Shown here: piece after piece, positions 32,834-40,734 of the stretch
How the letters are laid out: the number at the start of each line of letters is the position of its first letter
How positions within the stretch are numbered: the stretch's first letter is position 1
Assembly (NCBI RefSeq): GCF_022213955.1
Contig: NZ_JAKNTW010000022.1
Span: 62,001-126,000 of the forward strand
Length of the DNA stretch: 64,000 nt
Origin: Dolomitihabitans soli
GTDB taxonomy: Bacteria; Actinomycetota; Actinomycetes; Streptosporangiales; Streptosporangiaceae
Reading direction: 5' to 3'
Notes under the pieces: generated by a model
Told to the model about the DNA's origin: nothing
The model's database searches: none
Seen by the model: the letters and a program-made list of their open reading frames with translations, nothing else
Made by a program: the position numbers and the translations under genes

Positions 32834-34675
32834 GTGGCTTCCCCCGAGAACGATTTTGAGGTCAGCGACGCGACGCGGGTGCTGAACCGGGTCTTCGGCT
32901 ACGACTCCTTCAGGGAGGGACAGCAGGAGATCATCGAGCATGTGGCGGGCGGTGGTGACGCGCTCGTGCTGATGCCGACCGGTGGCGGCAAGTCGTTGTG
33001 CTACCAGATTCCCGCGCTGGTGCGCCCGGGGGTCGGGGTGGTGATCTCGCCGCTGATCGCGCTCATGCAGGACCAGGTGGACGCGTTGCGGGCGCTGGGG
33101 GTCCGGGCGGGGTTCCTCAACTCCACGCAGGATCACGACGAGCGCCGCATGGTGGAGGCCGAGTTCGTCGCGGGCGAGCTCGACTTGCTCTACCTGGCCC
33201 CGGAGCGGCTGCGGTCGGAGTCGGCCATGCGACTGCTCGACCGCGGCAAGATCTCGCTGTTCGCCATCGACGAGGCGCACTGCGTGGCCCAGTGGGGGCA
33301 CGACTTCCGCCCCGACTACCTGGCGTTGTCCGCGCTGCACGAGCGCTGGCCCGACGTGCCCAGGATCGCGCTGACGGCGACCGCGACGGAGGCCACCCAC
33401 GCCGAGATCGCGAGCCGGCTCAACCTGGAGACCGCCCGTCACTTCGTGGCGAGCTTCGACCGCCCCAACATCCAGTACCGCATCGCCCCCAAGAACGAGC
33501 CCAAGCGCCAGCTGCTCGACCTGCTGCGCGCCGAGCACCCCGGCGACGCGGGCATCGTCTACTGCCTGTCCCGCAACTCGGTGGAGAAGACCGCCACCTT
33601 CCTGACGGAGAACGGCGTCCAGGCCCTGCCGTACCACGCGGGTCTCGACTCCCAGGTCAGGGCGGCGAACCAGGCGCGTTTCCTGCGGGAGGACGGGCTG
33701 GTCATGGTCGCCACGATCGCGTTCGGGATGGGCATCGACAAGCCCGACGTGCGTTTCGTCGCCCACCTCGACCTGCCGAAGTCCATCGAGGGCTACTACC
33801 AGGAGACCGGCCGCGCCGGGCGTGACGGGCTGCCGTCCACCGCCTGGCTCGCCTACGGGCTGCAGGACGTCGTGCAACTCCGCAGGATGATCGACACCTC
33901 CGAGGGCGACGACGCGCATCACCGCCGGCTGGGCGCCCATCTCGACTCCATGCTGGCGCTCTGCGAGACCGTCGAGTGCCGCCGCGTGCGGTTGCTCGCC
34001 TACTTCGGCCAGGGCTCCGACCAGTGCGGCAACTGTGACACCTGCCTGACGCCGCCGGAGTCGTGGGACGGCACGATCGCCGCCCAGAAGCTGCTGTCGA
34101 CCGTGCTGCGGCTCGATCGGGAGCGGCGGCAGAAGTTCGGAGCCGGCCAGATCATCGACATCCTGCTCGGCAAGAAGACGCCCAAGGTCACCCAGCACGA
34201 TCACGAGTCGCTGAAGGTGTTCGGCATCGGCACCGAACTGCGCGACACCGAGTGGCGTGGCGTGGTCAGGCAGTTGCTGGCCCAGGGCCTGCTGACGGTC
34301 GAGGGCGACTACGGCACGCTGGTGCTCACCGGCACGAGCGCCGAGGTGCTCAGGCAGGAGCGCCAGGTCCTGCTCCGCCGCGAGCCCGAGCGAGCGCCCC
34401 GGGCCGCCAGGTCGACGTCCTCCGGCCGCCGTGCCGCGCCCGCCGCCGACCTGTCCGAAGAGGCCATGCCGGTGTTCGAGCGGCTGCGCGCCTGGCGTGC
34501 CGCCAGTGCGAAGGAGCAGGGCGTACCCGCCTACGTGATCTTCCACGACGCCACCCTGCGGCAGATCGCGGCCGAGTCCCCCACTTCCCTGGACGAGCTG
34601 AGCAAGATCAGCGGCGTCGGCGAGAACAAACTCGCCAAGTACGGCCAGCAGATCCTCGACACGCTGGCCGCCTGA
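32834..34675 (+). CDS. recQ: ATP-dependent DNA helicase RecQ
   Basis: A 613-residue 3'-5' DNA helicase for recombination and replication-fork repair. N-terminal motif 0 ([14 protein letters not shown]), Walker A PTGGGKS (about 49-55), DEAH box [14 protein letters not shown], and the Rec[10 protein letters not shown] motif VI as [11 protein letters not shown]. The zinc site is CxxCDTC in [10 protein letters not shown] winged-helix domain follows, and the C-terminal HRDC domain (about 535-613) ends [22 protein letters not shown] 32834 has no SD; TAGTAT at 32822-32827 would give a leaderless transcript. Confidence 0.95.
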   Translation: MASPENDFEVSDATRVLNRVFGYDSFREGQQEIIEHVAGGGDALVLMPTGGGKSLCYQIPALVRPGVGVVISPLIALMQDQVDALRALGVRAGFLNSTQDHDERRMVEAEFVAGELDLLYLAPERLRSESAMRLLDRGKISLFAIDEAHCVAQWGHDFRPDYLALSALHERWPDVPRIALTATATEATHAEIASRLNLETARHFVASFDRPNIQYRIAPKNEPKRQLLDLLRAEHPGDAGIVYCLSRNSVEKTATFLTENGVQALPYHAGLDSQVRAANQARFLREDGLVMVATIAFGMGIDKPDVRFVAHLDLPKSIEGYYQETGRAGRDGLPSTAWLAYGLQDVVQLRRMIDTSEGDDAHHRRLGAHLDSMLALCETVECRRVRLLAYFGQGSDQCGNCDTCLTPPESWDGTIAAQKLLSTVLRLDRERRQKFGAGQIIDILLGKKTPKVTQHDHESLKVFGIGTELRDTEWRGVVRQLLAQGLLTVEGDYGTLVLTGTSAEVLRQERQVLLRREPERAPRAARSTSSGRRAAPAADLSEEAMPVFERLRAWRAASAKEQGVPAYVIFHDATLRQIAAESPTSLDELSKISGVGENKLAKYGQQILDTLAA

Positions 34676-34679
34676 CCCC

Positions 34680-34955
34680 GACCGGCCCGGCCAGGCAGGG
34701 CGGGGCCGAGCGGGGCAGGGCCTGGCCTGGCGGGGCCGGTCGGGCCGGGCCAGGCGAGGACGGGCCTGGCTAGGACGGGCCTGGCGAGGACGTGCGAGGC
34801 CGGGCGCCAGCACGTCATCCGGCCCGGGATACGCGCGTCATCGAGCCGGTCGCGCCTCGACCCGGCTTCATACAGTCGCGCCTCGGCCCGGCGCTTCATA
34901 CGCTCCCGCCTCGGCCCGGCTTCATACGGTCCCGCCTCGGCCCGGCTTCATACGG
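34680..34955. repeat. GC-rich degenerate repeats and four ~26-bp tandem repeats
   Basis: From 34680 to about 34800 the DNA is a run of imperfect GGCCTGGCGAGGAC-like units. From 34850 to 34955 there are four head-to-tail copies of about 26 bp built on CGCCTCGGCCCGGCTTCATA, the second with a 2-base insertion. The whole ~470-bp stretch from the recQ end to the XRE gene has no gene that I can support. The repeats may be a strong transcription block or slippage product. Confidence 0.75.
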
Positions 34956-35146
34956 TCGTGGGGCGGCCCGGCTCGCGTGGTCGCGGCCGACGAGATCCGC
35001 TTCGGTCCTGAGTCTGACGGTGACGGCGCGGAGCAGCGCTGGGCGGCCCTGGGTCGTGGGCGCCGGTCATGGCGCGGTGTGCGGATTCGTTGTCTGCTAT
35101 TGCGAAACCATTATGTATACGCAACACTTGAGTGGTGAAAGGAAAG

Positions 35147-35407
35147 GTGAAATCTACTCTGCACAACCGGCTCGCCGTACTGCGGGCCGAGCGTGGGGTG
35201 TCGCGGGCCGATCTGGCCGCGGCGGCCGGGGTGAACCCGCAGACCATCGGGTTCCTGGAACGGGGCGACTACGGGCCGTCCCTGGACGTCGCTCTGCGGA
35301 TCTGTGAGTTCTTCGAGCTGCCGGTCGAGGCCGTCTTCTCTCGCCGCCCCTTCGAGCCGATGTCGCACCAGCTCTATCCCTCAAGCCGTTCAGGAGAGAC
35401 GCCATGA
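35147..35407 (+). CDS. XRE-family helix-turn-helix regulator
   Basis: An 86-residue Cro/CI-type DNA-binding protein: NRLAVLRAERGVSRADLAAA (HTH 1) then GVNPQTIGFLERGDYGPSLD (recognition helix and loop). The C-terminus PVEAVFSRRPFEPMS is common in regulators coded next to membrane proteins of the DUF2178 type. GTG 35147 with AAAGGA upstream is chosen since homologues begin KSTLHNRL; GTG 35132 or 35135 would add a few residues. Its stop overlaps the ATG of the membrane protein. Confidence 0.87.
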   Translation: MKSTLHNRLAVLRAERGVSRADLAAAAGVNPQTIGFLERGDYGPSLDVALRICEFFELPVEAVFSRRPFEPMSHQLYPSSRSGETP

Positions 35408-35961
35408 GCAATGCCGCAGACCGTCGCCGGGCTCTGTTCACGGACCTGAAGACGACGACGCCGGAGGAGCGCGACGAGCGCCTGCGGTCCTACCACCAGG
35501 AGGTCATGGCCGAGCGCAGGGCTCGTCCCGTGCCGCGGTGGCTCGCGCGCCACCGGGTCCGCCGCTCGCTGGCCGTGTCGGCGGTTCTCCCGCTCCTCTG
35601 CGGCGCGGTGGCCGCCACGGCGCGGCCCGAGTCCGCGCCCGCCCTCCTGTCCGGCCTGGCGAGCGCGGTGAGCTTCCTGGCGATCTGGTTGCTGCTCCGG
35701 CGGGTGACCGGCCTGCTCGCCGAGGCGCCCGACACGGCGCTGGACGAGCGGGAGGTGGACGAGCGCGGCCAGGCGCTCCACGGGGCCTACGGCTTCTTCA
35801 TCGCCGTGATGGCCCTGCTGACGGTGGCCGCGATCGCCGACGAGCGCTGGATCGACCTGGAGCTGAGCGTGCTGATGCTCGGCGGGCTGTTCACGTCGTT
35901 CCTGCTGCCCTCGGCCGTCGTCGCGTGGCAGTGGCGCGATCTCGACGACGCCGAGGGCTGA
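35404..35961 (+). CDS. Four-helix integral membrane protein
   Basis: A 185-residue protein with a charged N-terminal part (1-50) and four hydrophobic segments (about 56-73, 80-98, 130-147 and 153-172). EREVDERGQALHGAYG before helix 3 is typical of small membrane proteins paired with XRE regulators. ATG 35404 overlaps the stop of that regulator (ATGA). Together they form a two-gene unit; function unknown. Confidence 0.8.
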   Translation: MSNAADRRRALFTDLKTTTPEERDERLRSYHQEVMAERRARPVPRWLARHRVRRSLAVSAVLPLLCGAVAATARPESAPALLSGLASAVSFLAIWLLLRRVTGLLAEAPDTALDEREVDERGQALHGAYGFFIAVMALLTVAAIADERWIDLELSVLMLGGLFTSFLLPSAVVAWQWRDLDDAEG

Positions 35962-35964
35962 GGA

Positions 35965-35983
35965 CTCCCCCGTGCGGGGGGGA
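35965..35983. terminator. Bidirectional terminator
   Basis: A hairpin CTCCCCC-GTGC-GGGGGGG directly between the end of the membrane protein gene and the end of the convergent beta-helix gene, 15 bases from the latter. It can end transcription in both directions. Confidence 0.7.
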
Positions 35984-35998
35984 ATCCGATGAGCGGGA

Positions 35999-37897
35999 TC
36001 AGCCGGCCGACGGGGTGACGGTGGGGCTGACCGACGGGGTGGCCGTGGGCTGGGGAGCGCCCGGGATGGCGTACGGGAAGTCGGCGTTGACGCCGATCTT
36101 GTCGTACTCCATCTTCGAGGCGTCGAACCCCGTGACCCAGTTGGCGTTCTTCACCTCGTTGCACTGGTAGCTCTGATACTTGTCGTCGGTCACCTTGCCG
36201 ACCTCGATGTTCTCGAACGAGAACCCGCAGCCGCCGGCGTCCATGTGCACTCCACGCGTACCGCTGTCCGGCATCGACGCATCGGGGAGCACGTCACCGA
36301 TCACCACCTGGGAGACGTGATTGGTGATCTCGTGCGGGTCGGCGTTGCTAATGCCGTAGGTGTAGAAGGCCCCCATGTCACCGCTGTCGAGACCGGCCTC
36401 CTCGATCCGCAGATACTTGAAGACGTTGCCGTCGGCGTAGTTGTCCTCGTCCTTGACCTCCGGGCGCACCTCCAGGCTCACGCCGTACCGGGCGCTGTGC
36501 TTGACCACGGTGTGGCTGACCTCGTTGTTGCCCGTGGACATCAGCTCGACGCCCGCCGCGTCACCGGGGACGAGTTCGCCGATGTGGTAGATGTAGTTGT
36601 TGGTCAGCACGTTGTGCCCGGAGATGTCACCCTCACCGGGGTAACCTCCCTCGACCTTGATGCCGTCGGCCCCGATGTTCTCCAGCAGGCTGTCCGACAC
36701 CCGGATGTGGTCGTTGGCGAGCAGCATGTAGACGGCGGTGTATCCCGAGTCGGAGATGTGCAGCGACTTCAGGTCGATGTTCCGCGTGTTGGTCAGCGTG
36801 ATCATGCCGAACTGGTTACGCGGCATCTCGATCTGCCGGTCGTACTCGGGATACTTGTGCGGGACGCCCGCGTCGCCGGCGCTGATCCACCCGGTGCGGT
36901 ACCAGGAGACGAAGTCGGAGTACTGCAGGGCCAGACCCTCGAAGGAGAGGTTCTGCACCCGCTTCTCCGGCGTGCTCCCGGCCAGCGACAGGATCGTCTT
37001 CACCGTCGGCGCCATGACCGTGGTGTTCTCCATCGACCCGCTGCGCGGCCAGTAGTAGACCTCGCTCGCGTCAAAGTCGAAGAAGTACTCCCCCGGCTGG
37101 TCGAGGAAGTCGAGCGAGTTCTGCAGGAAGTAGCGCGACCCGCCGCGACTGTTGATCAGGGCGTACCTGGTCCAGTGGTCCAGGGTGAGCTGGTTGTCGT
37201 CCCAGGACGGGTTCTTGATCGGAACGGTGTCGGTGAACCAGCTCCAGCTACCGCCGGACCAGACCATCACCTGCGCGTTGTCGAGGTTCCAGTTCTTGTC
37301 CCACTCGCCGGGCTTGGAGTAGAGCCACTGCCGCACGCCCTCCTTCTCCGGCTCCTTCAGGACCGAGGTGAGGTACGGGGCCCATTCGGTCTCGGTCCCG
37401 CGGTTGGGGAAGCGCGCGGTGGTGGCCCGCTTGCCGTCCTCGAACAGCGTGTAGAACTTCCTGTCCACCTTCGTCTTGTAGATCTTGTCCTTGTGCACCT
37501 GCCAGCCGGTGACCGGTTTGGCCCCGAGCAGCCGCGCCTTGCCCGGCCCGTCGGCGCTGCGATAGATCACCTTGTGGCCGTCGCTACCCGAGTCGTCCTC
37601 GTCGAAGGAGATCGTCTTCTCCACCGTGTAGTCACCCGCACGCAGGTTGACCACCACGTCACAACGCATCTTCTTATTCAGGCCCTTGTCACGAATGTGA
37701 TCACGAGCACGCTCGACCGTCTTCCACGGCAGGTCCTTCGTACCACGTGCCTTGTCATCGCCACCCGGCGCGACGAAGAACTCGGTCGGCTTGCACGCCT
37801 TGGCGGCAGCGGTCTCGGCGGGTGCGGCGGCGCCGCTCAGCGTCAGGACCGCACCCGCGGCCAGACTCAGATATTTCAGCGGAAGTTTTCGGATCAC
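35999..37897 (-). CDS. Secreted right-handed beta-helix protein, copy 1
   Basis: A 632-residue exported protein. Signal peptide about residues 1-32 (LAAGAVLTLSGAAAPAETAAA); a domain with FFVAPGGDDKARGTKDLPW, common in secreted pectate-lyase-like proteins; then a long parallel beta-helix about 330-560 (SLHISDSGYTAVYML, DSLLENIGADGIKVEGG); and a P/T/S tail (ATPSVSPTVTPSAG). Such folds bind or cut acidic polysaccharides. GTG 37897 has GGAGG upstream. It is about 85% similar to the next gene (estimate by eye), with long identical stretches. Confidence 0.85.
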   Translation of the reverse strand: MIRKLPLKYLSLAAGAVLTLSGAAAPAETAAAKACKPTEFFVAPGGDDKARGTKDLPWKTVERARDHIRDKGLNKKMRCDVVVNLRAGDYTVEKTISFDEDDSGSDGHKVIYRSADGPGKARLLGAKPVTGWQVHKDKIYKTKVDRKFYTLFEDGKRATTARFPNRGTETEWAPYLTSVLKEPEKEGVRQWLYSKPGEWDKNWNLDNAQVMVWSGGSWSWFTDTVPIKNPSWDDNQLTLDHWTRYALINSRGGSRYFLQNSLDFLDQPGEYFFDFDASEVYYWPRSGSMENTTVMAPTVKTILSLAGSTPEKRVQNLSFEGLALQYSDFVSWYRTGWISAGDAGVPHKYPEYDRQIEMPRNQFGMITLTNTRNIDLKSLHISDSGYTAVYMLLANDHIRVSDSLLENIGADGIKVEGGYPGEGDISGHNVLTNNYIYHIGELVPGDAAGVELMSTGNNEVSHTVVKHSARYGVSLEVRPEVKDEDNYADGNVFKYLRIEEAGLDSGDMGAFYTYGISNADPHEITNHVSQVVIGDVLPDASMPDSGTRGVHMDAGGCGFSFENIEVGKVTDDKYQSYQCNEVKNANWVTGFDASKMEYDKIGVNADFPYAIPGAPQPTATPSVSPTVTPSAG

Positions 37898-37926
37898 GGG
37901 TCCTCCGATGGGGGGGGTGACCCCGG

Positions 37927-37956
37927 GTGGGCGGCCTGACACTCCCGGCCGCCCAC
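37927..37956 (-). terminator. Hairpin between the two beta-helix genes
   Basis: GTGGGCGGCC (37927-37936) and GGCCGCCCAC (37947-37956) form a perfect 10-bp stem with a 10-nt loop, just after the upstream (right-hand) beta-helix gene. It may attenuate read-through into copy 1. Confidence 0.65.
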
Positions 37957-37969
37957 GCTCAGGGGTGGA

Positions 37970-39919
37970 TCAACCGGCCGAGGGGGCGGCCGAAGGAGTG
38001 ACAGTGGGGGTGGCCGTGGGGGTGGCCGTGGGGGTGGCCGTGGGGGTGGCCGTGGGCTGGGGAGCGCCCGGGATGGCGTACGGGAAGTCGGCGTTGACGC
38101 CGATCTTGTCGTACTCCATCTTCGAGGCGTCGAACCCCGCGGCCCAGTTGGCGTTCTTCACCTCGTTGCACTGATAGCTCTGATACTTGTCGTCGGTCAC
38201 CTTGCCGACCTCGATGTTCTCGAACGAGAACCCGCAGCCGCCGGCGTCCATGTGCACCCCGCGCGTACCGCTGTCGGGCATCGACGCGTCCGGGATCACG
38301 TCACCGATCACCACCTGCGAGACATGGTTCTTGATCTCGTGCGGCTCGTAGTTGCTGATGCCGTACGTGTAGAAGGCCCCCATGTCACCGCTGTCGAGAC
38401 CGGCCTCCTCGATCCGCAGATACTTGAAGACGTTGTTGTTGGCGTAGTTGTCCTCGTGCTTGATCTCGGGGCGCGATTCCAGGCTGACGCCGTACCGGGC
38501 GCTGTGCTTGACCACCGAGTGGCTGACCTCGTTGTTGCCGGTCGACATCAGTTCGATGCCGGAGGCGTCGCCGGGCACGAGTTCGCCCACGTGGTAGATG
38601 TAGTTGTTGGTCAGCACGTGGTGGCCGGAGATGTCGCCCTCGCCGGGGTAGCCGCCCTCGACCTTGATGCCGTCGGCCCCGATGTTCTCCAGCAGGCTGT
38701 CCGACACCCGGATGTGGTCGTTGGCGAACAGCATGTAGATCGCCATGAAGCCGGTGTCCGAGATGTGCAACGACTTCAGGTCGATGTTCCGCGAGTTGGT
38801 CAGCGTGATCATGCCGAACCGGTTGCGCGGCATCTCGATCTGCCGGTCGTAGACCGGATACTTGTGCTCGTATCCGGAGTCGCCCTCGCTGATCCACCCC
38901 GACCGGTACCAGTCGACGAAGTCGGAGTACTGCAGGGCCAGACCCTCGAAGGAGAGGTTCTCCACCCGCTTCTCCGGCGTGCTCCCGGCCAGCGACAGGA
39001 TCGTCTTCACCGTCGGCGCCATCACCGTGGTGTTCTCCATCGACCCGCTGCGCGGCCAGTAGTAGACCTCGCCCGCCGCGAAGTCGAAGTAGTACTCGCC
39101 CGGCTGGTCGAGGAAGCGCAACGTGTTCTGCAGGAAGTACCGCGATCCGCTGCGGCTGTTGACGAAGGAGTAGCGGGCCCAGTGGTTCAGGGTGAAGAAG
39201 TTCTTACGGAAGTCGGCCCCACCGAGCGGCACGGTGTCGGTGAACCAGCTCCAGCTTCCACCGGACCACACGACGACCTGGGAGTTCTTGTCGAAGTCGG
39301 CGTCCCACTCGACCGGCACGTCCTCCGCCTTGAAGTAGAGCCACTGACGCACGGCCTCCTTCTCCGGCTCGCCGAGGATGGAGAAGAGGTACGGTCCCCA
39401 TTCGGTCTCGGTCTTGCGGTTGGGGTGGCGGGCGGTGGTGGCCCGCTTGCCGTCCTCGAACAGCGTGTAGAACTTCCTGTCGATCTTCGTCTTGTAGATC
39501 TTGTCCTTGTAGAGCTCCCAGCCGTCGATCTTCTTGGCGCCGAGCAACCGGGCCTTGCCCGGCCCGTCGGCGCTGCGATAGATCACCTTGTGGCCGTTGC
39601 TACCCGAGTCGTCCTCGTCGAAGGAGATCGTCTTCTCCACCGTGTAGTCACCCGCACGCAGGTTGACCACCACGTCACAACGCATCTTCTTGTTCAGGCC
39701 CTTGTCACGAATGTGATCACGAGCACGCTCGACCGTCTTCCACGGCAGGTCCTTCGTACCACGTGCCTTGTCATCGCCACCCGGCGCGACGAAGAACTCG
39801 GTCGGCTTGCACGCGACGACCGCGCCGGCGCCGGCCTCGCTGGGTACGGCGGCGCCGCTCAGCGTCAGGACGGCACCCATGGCGACGCCCAGATATCTCA
39901 GACGGGATCTACGGAACAC
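37970..39919 (-). CDS. Secreted right-handed beta-helix protein, copy 2
   Basis: A 649-residue paralogue of the preceding gene with the same layout: signal peptide (about 1-35), FFVAPGGDDKARG domain, central variable part, beta-helix, and a longer proline-threonine tail coded by four perfect 12-bp repeats (GTGGGGGTGGCC on the plus strand, 38004-38051). The central part (about 170-260) is most diverged, as if it decides substrate or target. GTG 39919 follows GAGGAGAG. Probably an extracellular polysaccharide-acting protein that supplies sugars for the neighbouring catabolic genes. Confidence 0.85.
   Translation of the reverse strand: MFRRSRLRYLGVAMGAVLTLSGAAVPSEAGAGAVVACKPTEFFVAPGGDDKARGTKDLPWKTVERARDHIRDKGLNKKMRCDVVVNLRAGDYTVEKTISFDEDDSGSNGHKVIYRSADGPGKARLLGAKKIDGWELYKDKIYKTKIDRKFYTLFEDGKRATTARHPNRKTETEWGPYLFSILGEPEKEAVRQWLYFKAEDVPVEWDADFDKNSQVVVWSGGSWSWFTDTVPLGGADFRKNFFTLNHWARYSFVNSRSGSRYFLQNTLRFLDQPGEYYFDFAAGEVYYWPRSGSMENTTVMAPTVKTILSLAGSTPEKRVENLSFEGLALQYSDFVDWYRSGWISEGDSGYEHKYPVYDRQIEMPRNRFGMITLTNSRNIDLKSLHISDTGFMAIYMLFANDHIRVSDSLLENIGADGIKVEGGYPGEGDISGHHVLTNNYIYHVGELVPGDASGIELMSTGNNEVSHSVVKHSARYGVSLESRPEIKHEDNYANNNVFKYLRIEEAGLDSGDMGAFYTYGISNYEPHEIKNHVSQVVIGDVIPDASMPDSGTRGVHMDAGGCGFSFENIEVGKVTDDKYQSYQCNEVKNANWAAGFDASKMEYDKIGVNADFPYAIPGAPQPTATPTATPTATPTATPTVTPSAAPSAG
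38004..38051. repeat. Four 12-bp coding repeats
   Basis: GTGGGGGTGGCC occurs four times without interruption and encodes the P-T-A-T tail repeat of copy 2. Copy 1 has only degenerate versions, so tail length is variable by slippage. Confidence 0.85.
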
Positions 39920-39964
39920 GAACTCTCCTCTGCCAATCGATCGAACGGCCCCCGAAGATCTGGT

Positions 39965-40726
39965 TCACCCCTGGCGCCAGCGCTCGTACTCGGCGCGCGT
40001 CTCGGGGGTGAGCGGGTAGTAGTCGGACAGCGCGCCGCCCTCTTCGATGCGGGCGCGGCTGAAGACCTCCCACTGCTCGTGGTCGCCCGCCGCCTCGACC
40101 ACGGCCTCGGCGCGCCTGCGCGGCACGATCACCGCGCCGTCGTCGTCGGCCACCACCAGGTCGCCGGGGAGGGCGAGCACGCCGCCGCAGGCCACGGGCA
40201 CGTCGTAGGCCCACGGGAACAGCTCGGTCTGCGAGGCGTAGTGCGGGGTGGTGCCCGTGCACCAGATGGGGACGTCGAGCTGCCGCACCCGTGGCGCGTC
40301 GCGGATGCAGCCGTCGACGACGATCCCCGCGCCGCCCTTCTGCTTGAAGTAGCGCACCAGCATGTCCCCGAAGCAGCCGGTGAAGGCGCTGCCGTACGCC
40401 TGCACGACGAGCACGTCACCTGGCTGGACGGCTTCCAGGGCGGCCCACAGCGCGGTGTGCCGCTCCACGTACTCCTGGCCGAGGCCGGAGGCGATGTCCT
40501 CGCGCTGCGGCATGAACTGGAGTGTCAGCGCGGGCCCGGCGATCTTCTGGCCGGTGGTCAGCGGCTTCGGGCCGGAGACGAAGGTCCTGCGGATCCCCTG
40601 GGCGTGCAGCTTGGCGCACGCGGTGGCCGCGCTCACCTTGCCGAGCCGCCGTACCAGCTCGGGATCGGGACGCTCGGGCGCCTTTCCCCTGACGGGCAGC
40701 TCCCAGATGGGGTCGTTGTCTTCCAC
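39965..40726 (-). CDS. RraA-like / HMG aldolase family protein
   Basis: A 253-residue protein of the RraA/4-hydroxy-4-methyl-2-oxoglutarate aldolase superfamily. The signature VVDGCIRDAPRV (about 137-148), the preceding GSAFTGCFGDML, and LPGDLVVADDDGAVIVP near 190 are characteristic; the Arg and Asp of the signature hold metal and substrate. Likely a class II aldolase or decarboxylase for a keto acid rather than an RNase regulator. GTG 40726 has GAGGAG five bases upstream. It follows the ABC importer genes and the 641-residue protein in the same direction. Confidence 0.87.
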   Translation of the reverse strand: MEDNDPIWELPVRGKAPERPDPELVRRLGKVSAATACAKLHAQGIRRTFVSGPKPLTTGQKIAGPALTLQFMPQREDIASGLGQEYVERHTALWAALEAVQPGDVLVVQAYGSAFTGCFGDMLVRYFKQKGGAGIVVDGCIRDAPRVRQLDVPIWCTGTTPHYASQTELFPWAYDVPVACGGVLALPGDLVVADDDGAVIVPRRRAEAVVEAAGDHEQWEVFSRARIEEGGALSDYYPLTPETRAEYERWRQG

Positions 40727-40734
40727 TGAACTCC

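Noticed and set aside
30929-34813. 1294-codon open frame on the minus strand running through recQ
   Set aside because: Only the part below 32356 is a real protein (WGR/propeller). The rest is antisense of recQ and the repeats.
34850-34955. CRISPR array
   Set aside because: Four 26-bp repeats touch each other; no spacers.
38252-40729. Very long plus-strand frame antisense to the second beta-helix gene and RraA-like gene
   Set aside because: High-GC shadow frame (VLVLVR, HHRVADL composition) with no domain; both minus-strand genes have signal peptide or family motifs.
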